From: Xylophilus ampelinus
GTDB taxonomy: Bacteria; Pseudomonadota; Gammaproteobacteria; Burkholderiales; Burkholderiaceae_C
DNA length: 64,000 nucleotides
Direction of reading: 5' to 3'
NCBI RefSeq assembly: GCF_003217575.1
Contig: NZ_QJTC01000006.1
Location: 62,001-126,000, forward strand
The notes below the pieces were generated by a model. The model worked only from the letters and a program-made list of their open reading frames with translations, searched no databases and had not been told where the DNA came from. Shown piece after piece: positions 18,157 to 27,316 of the stretch. A program made the position numbers and the translations under genes. How positions within the stretch are numbered: position 1 is the stretch's first letter; every line of letters starts with the position of its first letter.

Positions 18157-19724
18157 CGGCGGGCGCCTGGCGGGTAGCGCACGGGCCGCGGCGTCATGCG
18201 GCCCAAAACTTCATCGCCAGGCCGTTCATGCAGTAGCGCAGGCCGCCGATGGGCCGGGACTGTCGTCGAGCACATGGCCCCGGTAGCCGCCGCAGCCCTG
18301 GCGGGCGACCGCGGCGAGCCGCAGGCCGGCTGCGGCGCTTCGCCCGCCGACGGTGCCCAGCCGCCGCCCAGCGCCTGGTACAGGGCCACCGCCGCATTCA
18401 GCTGATCGGCGCGGGTCTGCAGCAGCGTCAGCTCGGCGCCCAGCAGGCCGCGCTGGGCGTCGAGCTGCTCCAGGTAGCCCGCGTAGCCGGCGCGGTAGCG
18501 GTTGGTGGCCAGGCGCAGGGTCTCGGCCAGCAGGTCGCGATGGCGCTGCAGGCTGTCGGCCTGCTCGGCCAGGCGGGCGGTGCCGGCCAGCGCGTCCTCC
18601 ACCTCGCGGAATGCGGTAAGCGCCGTCTTGCGATAGGCGAAGGCTGCCTGGTCGCGCCGGGCGGCGGCGGTGTCGAGTTGGGCCTGCAGGCGGCCGCCGC
18701 TGAAGATCGGTGCCAGCACGCTGCCGCCCAGGGTCCAGAGCGTGGTCGGGTCCTGCAGGGAGTTGACCAGCAGCAGGCCGGCGGTGCCCGAGAGCCGCAC
18801 CTGCGGCAGGAACTGCTTGCGCGCCACCCACAGGTTGGCGTCGCTCGCGGCCAGCGTGTACTCGGCCTGGGCCAGGTCGGGGCGCTGCCGCAGCAGGTCG
18901 GCGGGCAGGCCGGCCGGCACCCGGGGCGGCACCAGGGCCAGCAGCGGCGTGCCCCGCGGAACGTCGCCCGGCGCTTCGCCCAGCAGCAGGCGCAGCGCGT
19001 TCTCCAGCCGCGTGACGGCCAGGCCCAGCTGGGGCAGCAATTGCGCGGCGGCTTCGTACTCGGCCTGGGCCTGGCGCAGTTCGAGCTGCGAGGTGTAGCC
19101 CGCCTCGGCCCGGGAGCGGGCCAGCCGCAGCGCGTCGGCACGGGCGGCGAGCGTCTGGCGGGCCACCTCCACCCGCGCGTCCAGGCTGCGCAGGGTGATG
19201 TAGCCGCTGGCGGTGGCGCCGGCCACGCTCAGGCGGGCCGCGTCGCGGGCGGTGGCGCTGGCCAGGTAGCCGGCGCGTGCCGCCGCCTGCAGATCGGCCA
19301 GCCGGCCGAACAGATCGATCTCGTAGGCGGCCTGTAACTGCGGCTGGGCAGTGGTCGATTCGACCGGCTGCCCGGTCACCGCGCTGCGGCTGCGGGCCCG
19401 GGTGGCCGTGGCGCCCATGTCGAGCTGCGGCGCGCGCTGCGCCTGCGCCAGCGCTTCCTGCGCCCGCGCCTCGGCCACGCGGGCGGCGGCCGCGGCGACG
19501 TCGGTGTTGCGGGTCAGGGCCTCTTCGACCAGCCGCGACAGCACCGGGTCGCCGAAGGCCCGCCACCAGGCGGGATCGGCCGGCACCGCGGGGCTGTCGC
19601 CGGTACCGCGCCAGGCGGCCGGCGGCTGCACCGCGGTATCGGGCGGCACCGGCGGGACGGAGGGGCCGGCACAGGCGGCCAGCAGGGCGGCGGCCGCGAC
19701 CGCCACGACGGACTGTCGCTTCAC
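18153..19724 (-). CDS. RND/EmrAB-type outer-membrane efflux lipoprotein (NodT family) with abnormal tail
   Basis: Outer-membrane channel of a three-part drug pump, 523 residues from a GTG at 19724 that overlaps the HlyD gene's stop. A lipoprotein signal with lipobox LAAC lies near residue 19. Two OEP repeats follow (about 70-260 and 275-465), with AAYEIDLFGR and LAPIFSGGRLQAQLD as NodT signatures. The family normally ends near ALYQALGGGW. Here the frame runs on about 70 residues, through an out-of-frame msrB remnant (18194-18303), to a stop that overlaps the DoxX-like start. The tail therefore looks accidental: a deletion fused this gene's 3' end to msrB. Confidence 0.88.
   Translation of the reverse strand: MKRQSVVAVAAAALLAACAGPSVPPVPPDTAVQPPAAWRGTGDSPAVPADPAWWRAFGDPVLSRLVEEALTRNTDVAAAAARVAEARAQEALAQAQRAPQLDMGATATRARSRSAVTGQPVESTTAQPQLQAAYEIDLFGRLADLQAAARAGYLASATARDAARLSVAGATASGYITLRSLDARVEVARQTLAARADALRLARSRAEAGYTSQLELRQAQAEYEAAAQLLPQLGLAVTRLENALRLLLGEAPGDVPRGTPLLALVPPRVPAGLPADLLRQRPDLAQAEYTLAASDANLWVARKQFLPQVRLSGTAGLLLVNSLQDPTTLWTLGGSVLAPIFSGGRLQAQLDTAAARRDQAAFAYRKTALTAFREVEDALAGTARLAEQADSLQRHRDLLAETLRLATNRYRAGYAGYLEQLDAQRGLLGAELTLLQTRADQLNAAVALYQALGGGWAPSAGEAPQPACGSPRSPARAAAATGAMCSTTVPAHRRPALLHERPGDEVLGRMTPRPVRYPPGARR
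18194..18303 (-). pseudogene. msrB: Remnant of peptide-methionine sulfoxide reductase B (3' end, frameshifted)
   Basis: On the reverse strand one frame reads QGCGGYRGHVLDDSP and a second frame continues RPIGGLRYCMNGLAMKF to a TGA at 18194. Joined by one missing base they match the C-terminus of MsrB, including the RYC that carries the catalytic cysteine. The N-terminal two thirds are absent: the sequence merges into the 3' end of the efflux lipoprotein gene. It is a dead fragment left by a deletion plus a frameshift. Confidence 0.75.
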
Positions 19725-21133
19725 CGCGCGGCCCCCGATGCCGGGACGGCAGCGGGCGGCGGGGCCGCGCCGGTGCCGGGCGTCCCGGCGGAAGCGCCTG
19801 GCTCCGCTGCGCTGCCGTTGGCGGGCGCCGGGGCCGTGCGCGGCCCGCCGGCGGTATCGACCATCGTCTCCACCGACATGCCCGGCCGCAGGCGGGCCGC
19901 CAGCGGCTGGCCGGGGTCGATCGCGATCCGTACCGCGATGCGCTGGGCCACCTTCACGAAGTTGCCGGTGGCGTTGTCGGCCTTGAGCACCGAGAACTCC
20001 GAGCCGGCGGCGGGCGCCAATTGCTCGACCCGGCCGGTCAGTTCGGCCCGGTCGAGCGCATCGACCCGGAAGCGCACCGGCTGGCCGGGCGCCATGGCGG
20101 CGGTCTGCGCTTCCTTGTAGTTGGCGATGATCCAGAGCCGCGCCGGCACCAGGAACATCAGCTGGGTGCCGGCGGTGACGTAATGGCCGGTGCGCACGCC
20201 CACCTCGCTCAGTCGGCCGGCGCGCGGCGCCCGCACCACCGTGTTGGCCAGGTCGATCTCGGCCAAGGCCAGAGCGGCGCGGGCGCCCTCCACCCCCGCC
20301 TCCAGTCCGGCCCGGCCGACGGTGACGGCGCGCACGTCCTGCCGCGCGATCTCGCCGGCCGCGCGGGCCTGCGCCACCGCGGCCTCGGCCTCGCGCAGCG
20401 CGGCCACCGTCTGGTCGCGTTCGCGCAGCGAGACCGATCCGTCGGCGACCAGCGCGTCGACCCGCTGCAGGTCGGCCCGGGCGCGGGCCAGCTGGGCGCG
20501 GGCGTTGCCGACCGCCGCCACCTGCGAGGCCACGGTGGCTTCGCGCGAGCGGCGGGTCTGGGCGGAGTTGTCGAGCGCGGCGATCTGGCCCTCCAGCGTG
20601 GCCTGCGCCTGCTCCACCCGCTGGCGGTAGATGCGGTCGTCGATCCTCACCAGCACCTGGCCGGCCTCGACCGTCTGGAAATCCTGCACCGGCACCTCGG
20701 CCACATAGCCGCTGGCCTGGGGGCTGACGATGGTTGTCTGGCCGCGCACGTAGGCGTTGTCGGTGCTCTGCAGCGCGGTGGTGAAGGGCGGCAGCCGCCA
20801 GGCGTAGAGCACCACCAGCACGCCGGCCAGCGCCAGGACGACGGTGGCGACGGTGCCGGTGAGCCCCGCACGTGGCGGCGCCCATCCGGTGGATGCCGCC
20901 GTGACGGGGGCGGGTGCGGCCGCCGGTGGCGCGGGCGGGGGCGGGGGCGGGGGCGGAGGCGGAGGCGGAGGCGCAGGAGCCGATGTCCGGGCCTCCACCG
21001 GCATGTCCTCGCGCGCGGCTTCCGCCCGGTCGGCCGGGGCCTCGGCGGGTTCTTCGAGTCGGGTGTGGTCCTCCACCTGCCGCGGCGCGGAAGGCGTGGG
21101 CGTGGAGGCCGCCGGGGGCCGGGGGGCGTTCAT
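19721..21133 (-). CDS. HlyD/EmrA-family membrane fusion protein
   Basis: Periplasmic adaptor of the pump, 470 residues. The cytoplasmic N-terminus (about 1-95) is acidic and Pro-rich, with 13 consecutive prolines at about 52-64. One membrane segment follows at about 85-105, then STDNAYVRGQTTIVSP as in EmrA, a long alpha-hairpin region (about 160-290) and the barrel domain with ANTVVRAPRAGRLSEVGVRTG. The start overlaps the MFS gene's stop (ATGA) and its stop overlaps the OMF's GTG, so the three genes were one coupled operon. With the MFS gene frameshifted the pump may be inactive. Confidence 0.9.
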   Translation of the reverse strand: MNAPRPPAASTPTPSAPRQVEDHTRLEEPAEAPADRAEAAREDMPVEARTSAPAPPPPPPPPPPPPPAPPAAAPAPVTAASTGWAPPRAGLTGTVATVVLALAGVLVVLYAWRLPPFTTALQSTDNAYVRGQTTIVSPQASGYVAEVPVQDFQTVEAGQVLVRIDDRIYRQRVEQAQATLEGQIAALDNSAQTRRSREATVASQVAAVGNARAQLARARADLQRVDALVADGSVSLRERDQTVAALREAEAAVAQARAAGEIARQDVRAVTVGRAGLEAGVEGARAALALAEIDLANTVVRAPRAGRLSEVGVRTGHYVTAGTQLMFLVPARLWIIANYKEAQTAAMAPGQPVRFRVDALDRAELTGRVEQLAPAAGSEFSVLKADNATGNFVKVAQRIAVRIAIDPGQPLAARLRPGMSVETMVDTAGGPRTAPAPANGSAAEPGASAGTPGTGAAPPPAAVPASGAAR

Positions 21134-22832
21134 GCGGATGTCTTCGGAGTGGGGGTGGGCGGCGCGGCAGTGGGTACGGCGGACCCGGCGGGCGGCGCTG
21201 CTGCGGCGCGGTCCCGCGCGCGCTGGCGCAGCATCAGCCAGCCGATCCAGGCGACCGTGGCGCAGGCGGCCACGCCGGTCAGCAGGAACACGTCGTTGAA
21301 GGCCGGCACGTTGGCCTCGCGGGTGGCCTGCTGGGCCAGCAGCACCGCGCCTTCGGCCTGGCGCAGCGTGCCGTCGCCGAGTACCCGGCCGTAGGCGGCC
21401 GCGCCGGCGGCGACCCGCGCGGCGTCGAGCGGGTCGGCCAGGGTGATGCCCTGCACCAGCAGGTTGGAGTGGAATTTCTCGCGCACGATCTGGAAGCTGC
21501 CCAGCAGCGCGCCGCCCGCCAGCCCGCCCAGGCTTTGGGTGATGCTGAACAGCGCCGAGAAGCTGACAAGGTGCGACGGCCCCTTGCGCAGCGCCCGGGT
21601 CAGCCCCACCAGCAGCGCCGGCCCCATGAAGAGAGCGTGGCAGCGAAGCCCAGCAGCGCCTGGCTCGGGTACAGGTCGCGCGGACGGGTGAGGTTGGTGG
21701 CATCCGCATCCATGAAGCTGCCGATGGCGATCAGCACCATCGCCGCGAGGATCGGCCGGCCCAGGTGCGCCGGGTCGATGGTGAGCGCACTGACCGCGAT
21801 GCCCGCGGCCGTCGCCACCGCGATCACCGCGAACAGTCCGACCAGCTGGTCGTTGCCCATGCCGAGCGCGGTCAGCATGCCGACCGAGCCGAAGGTCTGC
21901 TCCGACAGCAGCAGCCGCAGCAGGGTGGCGACGAGGGCGAAGCGCAGGATGTCGCCGCTGCCCAGCCAGCGGGTGTTGAGCAGCGGATTGGCGCGGTTGT
22001 GCTCCACCAGCATCGCCGCGGCCAGCAGCACGATCGCACCGCACAGCGCCCAGCCCAGCCACGCGGCCTCGGTCCACCAGACGATGCGGCCCTGGGCCAG
22101 CACCGCGCAGAGCAGGGCCATGCCCGGCGCGAAGAGGGCGAAGGTGAGCAGGTCGAGCTTCTCGAACGACTGGAAGCGCTCGTTGGGCGGCAGCCGCACC
22201 AGCATCACCGCGGCGAGCGACAGCAGGGCCAGGCCCATCTCGAACAGGTAGAGCGTGTTCCAGGCGCCGAAGGACAGCAGGTCCGACGAGAAGAGCCGCG
22301 CCAGCGGCGTCGCGAGCTGCGGCACGCCCACGCCCAGCACGATGCCGCGCAGCCGCCACCTGGCCGGCATCGACTGGATGAAATAGAAGAGCGTCAGCGT
22401 GCTGAGCGCCCCGCCCGCTATGCCGCTGGCCGCCCGCACCGCCACCGCGGTGGCATAGCTGTGCGCGAGCAGGTGGCAAAAGGTGAGGGCCACGTATGCA
22501 CCCAGGAAGATGCGGATGAACAGCCCCAGGCCGAACTGCTGGCGGAACTTGATCAGCAGCATGTTCATGCAGATGCTGGTCATCAGATAGGCGGTGGTGA
22601 GCCAGTTCGCCTCGTTGCTGTAGATGCCCAGGGCGCCCTGGATGTTGGCCAGGTTGGCGGTGATCAGAGCGTTGCCGAAGCCGCCGGTCAGCCCCAGCAG
22701 GATGCCGGCCGCGAAATACGCCACCCGCCGCGCGGTGGGATGGTCGGGCGTGGCGGGCGAGCCGGGCATCGCGGCGCGCTCGTGGGGCTTGAATTCGTAG
22801 GCGGCCGGGGCGGGGGCCGGGGGGCGGGGCAT
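21130..22832 (-). pseudogene. EmrB/QacA-type (DHA2) MFS drug transporter, frameshifted
   Basis: Inner-membrane drug:H+ antiporter of the 14-segment DHA2 family. From the ATG at 22832 the frame is good for about 395 residues (GNALITANLANIQGALG, LTTAYLMTSICMNMLL), then breaks at a CTCTCT tract (reverse complement of 21628-21636) and stops near 21600. The next frame continues FMGPALLVGLTRALRKG to the normal end at 21130. Removing two bases (one CT unit) restores a 566-residue protein. Either a genuine slippage mutation or a sequence error; the rest of the operon is intact. Confidence 0.8.
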
Positions 22833-22957
22833 AGCCGGCCAATCTAGTCGAAGACGGCGGCCGGCGTGAAACCAAATCCTCCGCCGCGCGCGCACGCGGC
22901 GCCGGCCGGTGGCGCGCGGCTTACATCTCCGTTACCTGGGACGCCTAAGATGCGCCC

Positions 22958-25297
22958 GTGAAAAACAACCCCTTCTCCCGCTCGTGGGCGGCGCTGGCCG
23001 CCGGCGCCCGCGGTGCCGCGCTGGCCGTGCGCCGCCATCCGTGGATCAGCCTGGCCCTGCTGCCCGCGATGGTGCTGCTCTACGTGCTGCTGCTGATCCC
23101 GTTCACCCCCAGCATCGGCGACATCCGCAAGGCGCGCGACGAGCGGCCGGCGGTGCTGCTGTCGGCCGACGGCAAGGTGCTGGCCGAGTTCCGGCGGGCC
23201 AACCGCGAATGGGTGCCGCTGGCCAAGGTGTCGCCGCACGTGGTCGCCGCGCTCATTTCCACCGAGGACCACCGCTTCTACGACCACCACGGCATCGACC
23301 CCAAGCGCACCGTGGCCGCGGTGTTCCGCTCGGTCAGCGGCGACCTGCAGGGCGGCTCCACCATCACCCAGCAACTGGCGCGCAACCTGTATCCCGAAGA
23401 GATCGGTCGCGCCCGCAGCCTGAACCGCAAGGCCAAGGAGGCGATCACCGCACTGAAGATCGAGGCCGCCTACTCCAAGGACGAGATCCTGGAGACCTAC
23501 CTCAACACCGTTCCCTTTCTCTACAACGCCACCGGCATCGAGATGGCGGCGCGCACCTATTTCGACACCTCGGCCGCCACGCTCGACCCGCTGCAGAGCG
23601 CGACCCTGGTCGGCATGCTGAAGGGCACCAGCTACTACAACCCGGTGACCAATCCCCAGCGCGCGACCGACCGCCGCAATACGGTGCTGGCCCAGATGGC
23701 CAAGCGCGGGCACCTCGCGCCGGAGCAACTGGCCGCGCTGCAGAAGCAGCCGCTGAAGGTCGATTTCGAGCGCCAGACCGAGGCGGTCGGCCCCGCGCCG
23801 CACCTGGCCCGCCAGCTGCGCCGCTGGCTGATCGACTGGACCGACCGCAACGGCTACGACATCGGCACCGACGGCCTGCGGGTGCGTACCACCATCGATT
23901 CGAGGCTGCAGGACTTCGCCAACCGCGCGGTGCAGCGCCAGACGGACCAGCTGCAGAAATCGGCCACCGCGATGTGGGGCCCCCGCGCCTGGACCGCCAA
24001 CAAGCCGGTGGTGCAGGCGGTGCTGCGCGACAGCGCGCCCTACAAGGCCGCCCGCGACGCCGGTGCCGACGACGCCGCGGCCATCCGGCAGGTGCTGGCC
24101 GACGCCGACGCGATGCAGGCCCTGCGCGAGGAAAAAGCCCGGCTGCAGGCCGGTTTCATGGCGCTGGACCCGCGCAACGGCCAGGTGCGCGCCTGGGTGG
24201 GCAGCCGTGGCTTCGAGGAAGACCAGTTCGACCACGTCGCGCAGGCCCGCCGCCAGCCCGGATCGACCTTCAAGCCCTTCGTCTACGGCACCGCCTTCGC
24301 GCAGGGCATCGGCCCCAACGAGACGCTGAGGGACGCGCCGGTCGAGATCGACCTGGGCGGCGGCCAGATCTGGCGACCCAGCGACGGCGGCGAGCCCAGC
24401 TACCGGCCGATGACGCTGCGCGAGGGCTTGGTCTATTCCAAGAACACGATCACCGCGCAGCTGATGGCGCGGGTAGGTGCGGCCAACGTCGCGCAGACCG
24501 CGCGGGCGATGGGCGTGCGCCAGAGCAAGCTGGACGAGGTGCTGTCCCTGGCGCTGGGCACCAGCCCGGTGACGCTGAAGGAAATGGTCGCCTCCTATGG
24601 CAGCATCGCCAACGGCGGCAGCTATATCGAGCCGATGCTGGTCGACCGGATCGAGGACCGCAACGGCCAGGTACTTGAGCAGTTCCGGCCCGCAGTGCCC
24701 GAGCCCGCGCTGGCGCAGGCCGCCGCGCAGACGCTGCTCGATGCGATGCGCGGCGTGGTCGATCAGGGCACCGGCGGCGCGATCCGCTCGCGCTGGGGCG
24801 TGCGCGGCGACGTCGCCGGCAAGACCGGCACCACCCAGGACAACACCGACGGCTGGTTTATGCTGATTCACCCGACGCTGGTGATGGGCGCCTGGGTCGG
24901 CTTCAACGACAGCCGCATCACGATGGCCGACTCCTGGGGCCAGGGTGCCCGCAGCGCATTGCCGATCGTGGGCGACTTCATGCAGGCCTCCCTCCGGGCC
25001 AAGGCGCTCGACGGCGATGCGGTGCTGGACGCGCCGCGGGCGCCGCCGGTCGTGCCCGCCGAGCCGATACCGCTCACGCCCGAGCAGATCGGCAACGGCG
25101 CCTGGCCGCCCGCCGGCTCCGGCGAAGGGCCGATGGGTGCGGTCGATCCGCAGGTCGGCAGCCGCCCGGTGGCGCCGGTGGAGGCGACGGTGCCGCTGTC
25201 CGAGCAGCAGGCCCCCCGGCAGAATGTCGGCCCGCTGCTGGCCGCCGAACCCGCGGTGGTCGTGCCTTCTACAAGTCCACGAGAGGGCAATTTCTAG
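22958..25297 (+). CDS. Bifunctional class A penicillin-binding protein
   Basis: Builds peptidoglycan by glycosyl transfer and peptide cross-linking. The 779-residue product has an N-terminal membrane anchor (about 30-50) and a GT51 domain with STEDHRFYDHHGID (catalytic Glu near 103) and GGSTITQQLARN. The transpeptidase domain has SxxK in GSTFKPF (Ser 436), SKN (Ser 494) and KTGTT (Lys 622). The C-terminal 100 residues are Pro/Ala-rich and probably disordered. It lacks the OB insert of long PBP1A and looks like PBP1C or a short PBP1A relative. Single gene, divergent from the pump operon. Confidence 0.93.
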   Translation: MKNNPFSRSWAALAAGARGAALAVRRHPWISLALLPAMVLLYVLLLIPFTPSIGDIRKARDERPAVLLSADGKVLAEFRRANREWVPLAKVSPHVVAALISTEDHRFYDHHGIDPKRTVAAVFRSVSGDLQGGSTITQQLARNLYPEEIGRARSLNRKAKEAITALKIEAAYSKDEILETYLNTVPFLYNATGIEMAARTYFDTSAATLDPLQSATLVGMLKGTSYYNPVTNPQRATDRRNTVLAQMAKRGHLAPEQLAALQKQPLKVDFERQTEAVGPAPHLARQLRRWLIDWTDRNGYDIGTDGLRVRTTIDSRLQDFANRAVQRQTDQLQKSATAMWGPRAWTANKPVVQAVLRDSAPYKAARDAGADDAAAIRQVLADADAMQALREEKARLQAGFMALDPRNGQVRAWVGSRGFEEDQFDHVAQARRQPGSTFKPFVYGTAFAQGIGPNETLRDAPVEIDLGGGQIWRPSDGGEPSYRPMTLREGLVYSKNTITAQLMARVGAANVAQTARAMGVRQSKLDEVLSLALGTSPVTLKEMVASYGSIANGGSYIEPMLVDRIEDRNGQVLEQFRPAVPEPALAQAAAQTLLDAMRGVVDQGTGGAIRSRWGVRGDVAGKTGTTQDNTDGWFMLIHPTLVMGAWVGFNDSRITMADSWGQGARSALPIVGDFMQASLRAKALDGDAVLDAPRAPPVVPAEPIPLTPEQIGNGAWPPAGSGEGPMGAVDPQVGSRPVAPVEATVPLSEQQAPRQNVGPLLAAEPAVVVPSTSPREGNF

Positions 25298-25378
25298 CGC
25301 GGATCTTTCTGCCGGATTCTGTCTCCACGCGCGTTGCGGTCTCCTGTGCCGCATGCCCTATGGGGTGCCACCGTCATG

Positions 25379-27166
25379 TCAATCCAGGGTTACCTGTTCC
25401 TGCGGGTTCGGCAAGGCCAGCGGTGGCCGGGGAACGTCCGGGCACTGCAAATTGGGAGGTAGATCGACCGGCAGGTGCGGAAAAATTTCTACCAGGGAGG
25501 GGTTTCGGGCGATCGCCATTTCGCGCGCACGCCACATCGTCACCGCCGCCCCGAGACTGGCGACATTGAGAGGTGTATCCGTCTGGAAATTCCGCATGCT
25601 GCTGTTGTGTTCCAGCGCGTTTCGCTTTTCCATGTAACCGCTTTCTGTGAGCATGGTGCGCACGGCGGGTATGTCGCCCAGTGTCATGCGCGGGTCGCCC
25701 GTGGCGGGGGCGGGCAGGAAGGGAGGGCAACCGTGGAGGAAAGGGTTTTTTTCGTCGGACATCACCAGATCCATCATCCACTGACTGGCTGAATCGATCT
25801 GCTCCAGTCGGGCCTGAACAGCCGGGTTCACAAGCGTTACGCTAGGCGCCGGGGCACGGAGCAGGTGGAGCTCCGCCTGCAGCCGCGGCGGTACCCGGAT
25901 TTCGCAATCGGGACGCAAGTGGGCGAGGGAGGGCGGAAGCGTTTGCAACCGGTAGCAGCCGGTCAGATCCAGGAATCTCAGCGCCTGGAGATCGCCGATA
26001 TTTTCGGGCAGGCTGCGCAACTCTCTGCAGTTGCGCAGGCTGAGATTTCTCAACTGCGGCAATTGTGCGACCGAGGGTCGGATCCATGCGATCGGGGTGC
26101 TGTCCAGCTGCAGGGTCTGCAATTGTCGGAGACGGTCGATATCGTTCGGAAGGTCCTCTATGGGGGATTTGCTCAAAGTCAGCGTCTTCAGCTTGCTCAT
26201 GCGCATGACGGAGCGTGGCAGTGCCGTCAGGCCCGTATCTATCAAAGTCAGTGCTTCCAGGTTGACCAGGCCCTGGAGCGCGCCGGTCGCATCGCGGCGC
26301 ACCAGGTTGTCGGGCAGCGCGGTGAGCAAAGGGCTGCCGACGATCAGCAATGTGTTCAAGTTGGCAAGGTTCGCCAGCGAGTCCGGCAAAGCCCGCAACG
26401 GGTTGCGACTCAAATTCATCGAGCGCAGATCCTGCAGCGTATCGATCGATTCCGGAAGCGACTGCAGGCCACCGCCCGCGATGGAGATGTGCTGCAAATG
26501 CGCAAGAGGCGAGAGATTCGGGGGAAAGCGGGGAATCGGAACGAACTGCAAATTCAGCTGGGGGTTCTGCCTATCTTCCACCGACTTGAGTATGCCGGCC
26601 GTCTGCTGAAGTGCCAGACGCGCATCAGGCTCGATTCCGTGGAGCCTTCGGACCTGCGACATCCAGCCGTCGTACCAGTTATCCGAGTCCGTTGCGCATT
26701 CGCGTGCCCACTCATTTATCTGTTGCGGGAACATCATGTCCCGCGATGCCATGCTGCGCGTCGGCTGATTCTCACCAGGAGAAACCTGTGATGATTCCCA
26801 CAGGTCGATGTCGCCGTCGTTCTCCGACCGCCACGGCAGGCCCGGAATTTCCGTCCATCGCTGCCCCGGACTGCGCGTCAGGTCTCGACGTGTACCGAAA
26901 TAGGCGTTCGTATTTCCGGACGCATTCCCCTGCGTCGGCATTCGTGCGGATTCTCGCGTGGGCTCGGACGTGCTGGCGCCCGCATCTCCTTCCCGCTGGT
27001 GGCGAGGGGGGCGGCCTCGGTATCGGAAGAACGCCATCAGTGAGCTGGTAGAAGGGAAACTCGAAGATGCGCGTGCCTGCGGGCGAGCGCTCGTTTCGGC
27101 GCGTTCTTCCGGCAGATCTTGATCGATCGGGCGGCCTGCGGGGGTGACGGGGCGAATATCGGGCAT
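25379..27166 (-). CDS. Leucine-rich-repeat protein, probable type III effector (XopAE/XopL-like)
   Basis: Protein of 595 residues starting MPDIRPVTPAG at 27166 behind aagggag. The first 100 residues are Ser/Thr/Pro-rich with no Sec signal, as in type III effectors. Residues about 213-425 hold eight LRRs of the L-x-x-LP form (LQSLPESI, LRALPDSL, LTALPDNL and so on). The last 170 residues are a separate domain that I cannot assign. A perfect PIP box lies 89 bases upstream, so HrpX-type control is likely. G+C is visibly lower than in the neighbours, suggesting acquisition. Homology to XopAE/HpaF or XopL is inferred from architecture. An upstream ATG (27244) lies above the expected transcription start and was rejected. 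Confidence 0.75.
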   Translation of the reverse strand: MPDIRPVTPAGRPIDQDLPEERAETSARPQARASSSFPSTSSLMAFFRYRGRPPRHQREGDAGASTSEPTRESARMPTQGNASGNTNAYFGTRRDLTRSPGQRWTEIPGLPWRSENDGDIDLWESSQVSPGENQPTRSMASRDMMFPQQINEWARECATDSDNWYDGWMSQVRRLHGIEPDARLALQQTAGILKSVEDRQNPQLNLQFVPIPRFPPNLSPLAHLQHISIAGGGLQSLPESIDTLQDLRSMNLSRNPLRALPDSLANLANLNTLLIVGSPLLTALPDNLVRRDATGALQGLVNLEALTLIDTGLTALPRSVMRMSKLKTLTLSKSPIEDLPNDIDRLRQLQTLQLDSTPIAWIRPSVAQLPQLRNLSLRNCRELRSLPENIGDLQALRFLDLTGCYRLQTLPPSLAHLRPDCEIRVPPRLQAELHLLRAPAPSVTLVNPAVQARLEQIDSASQWMMDLVMSDEKNPFLHGCPPFLPAPATGDPRMTLGDIPAVRTMLTESGYMEKRNALEHNSSMRNFQTDTPLNVASLGAAVTMWRAREMAIARNPSLVEIFPHLPVDLPPNLQCPDVPRPPLALPNPQEQVTLD

Positions 27167-27255
27167 GGCGGGCTCCCTTGCATGGGCGGTGCGGATCCGT
27201 CGGCACCGGTCGGAAGGGCATGGTCCTGTTTCGTCTGCGCACACGGAGGCCGCAT

Positions 27256-27280
27256 GCGAAATTGTCTCGAGAAATGCGAA
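27256..27280 (-). promoter_or_regulatory. Perfect PIP box upstream of LRR effector gene
   Basis: On the reverse strand TTCGC (27280-27276), exactly 15 bases, TTCGC (27260-27256), identical to the plant-inducible-promoter consensus bound by HrpX of Xanthomonas and Acidovorax. It lies 89 bases before the effector start. A convincing -10 at the usual 30-32 bases could not be seen. Confidence 0.85.
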
Positions 27281-27316
27281 ACGGCTCCGCCGGTCAAGGA
27301 GGGCTGCGCATGTTTT

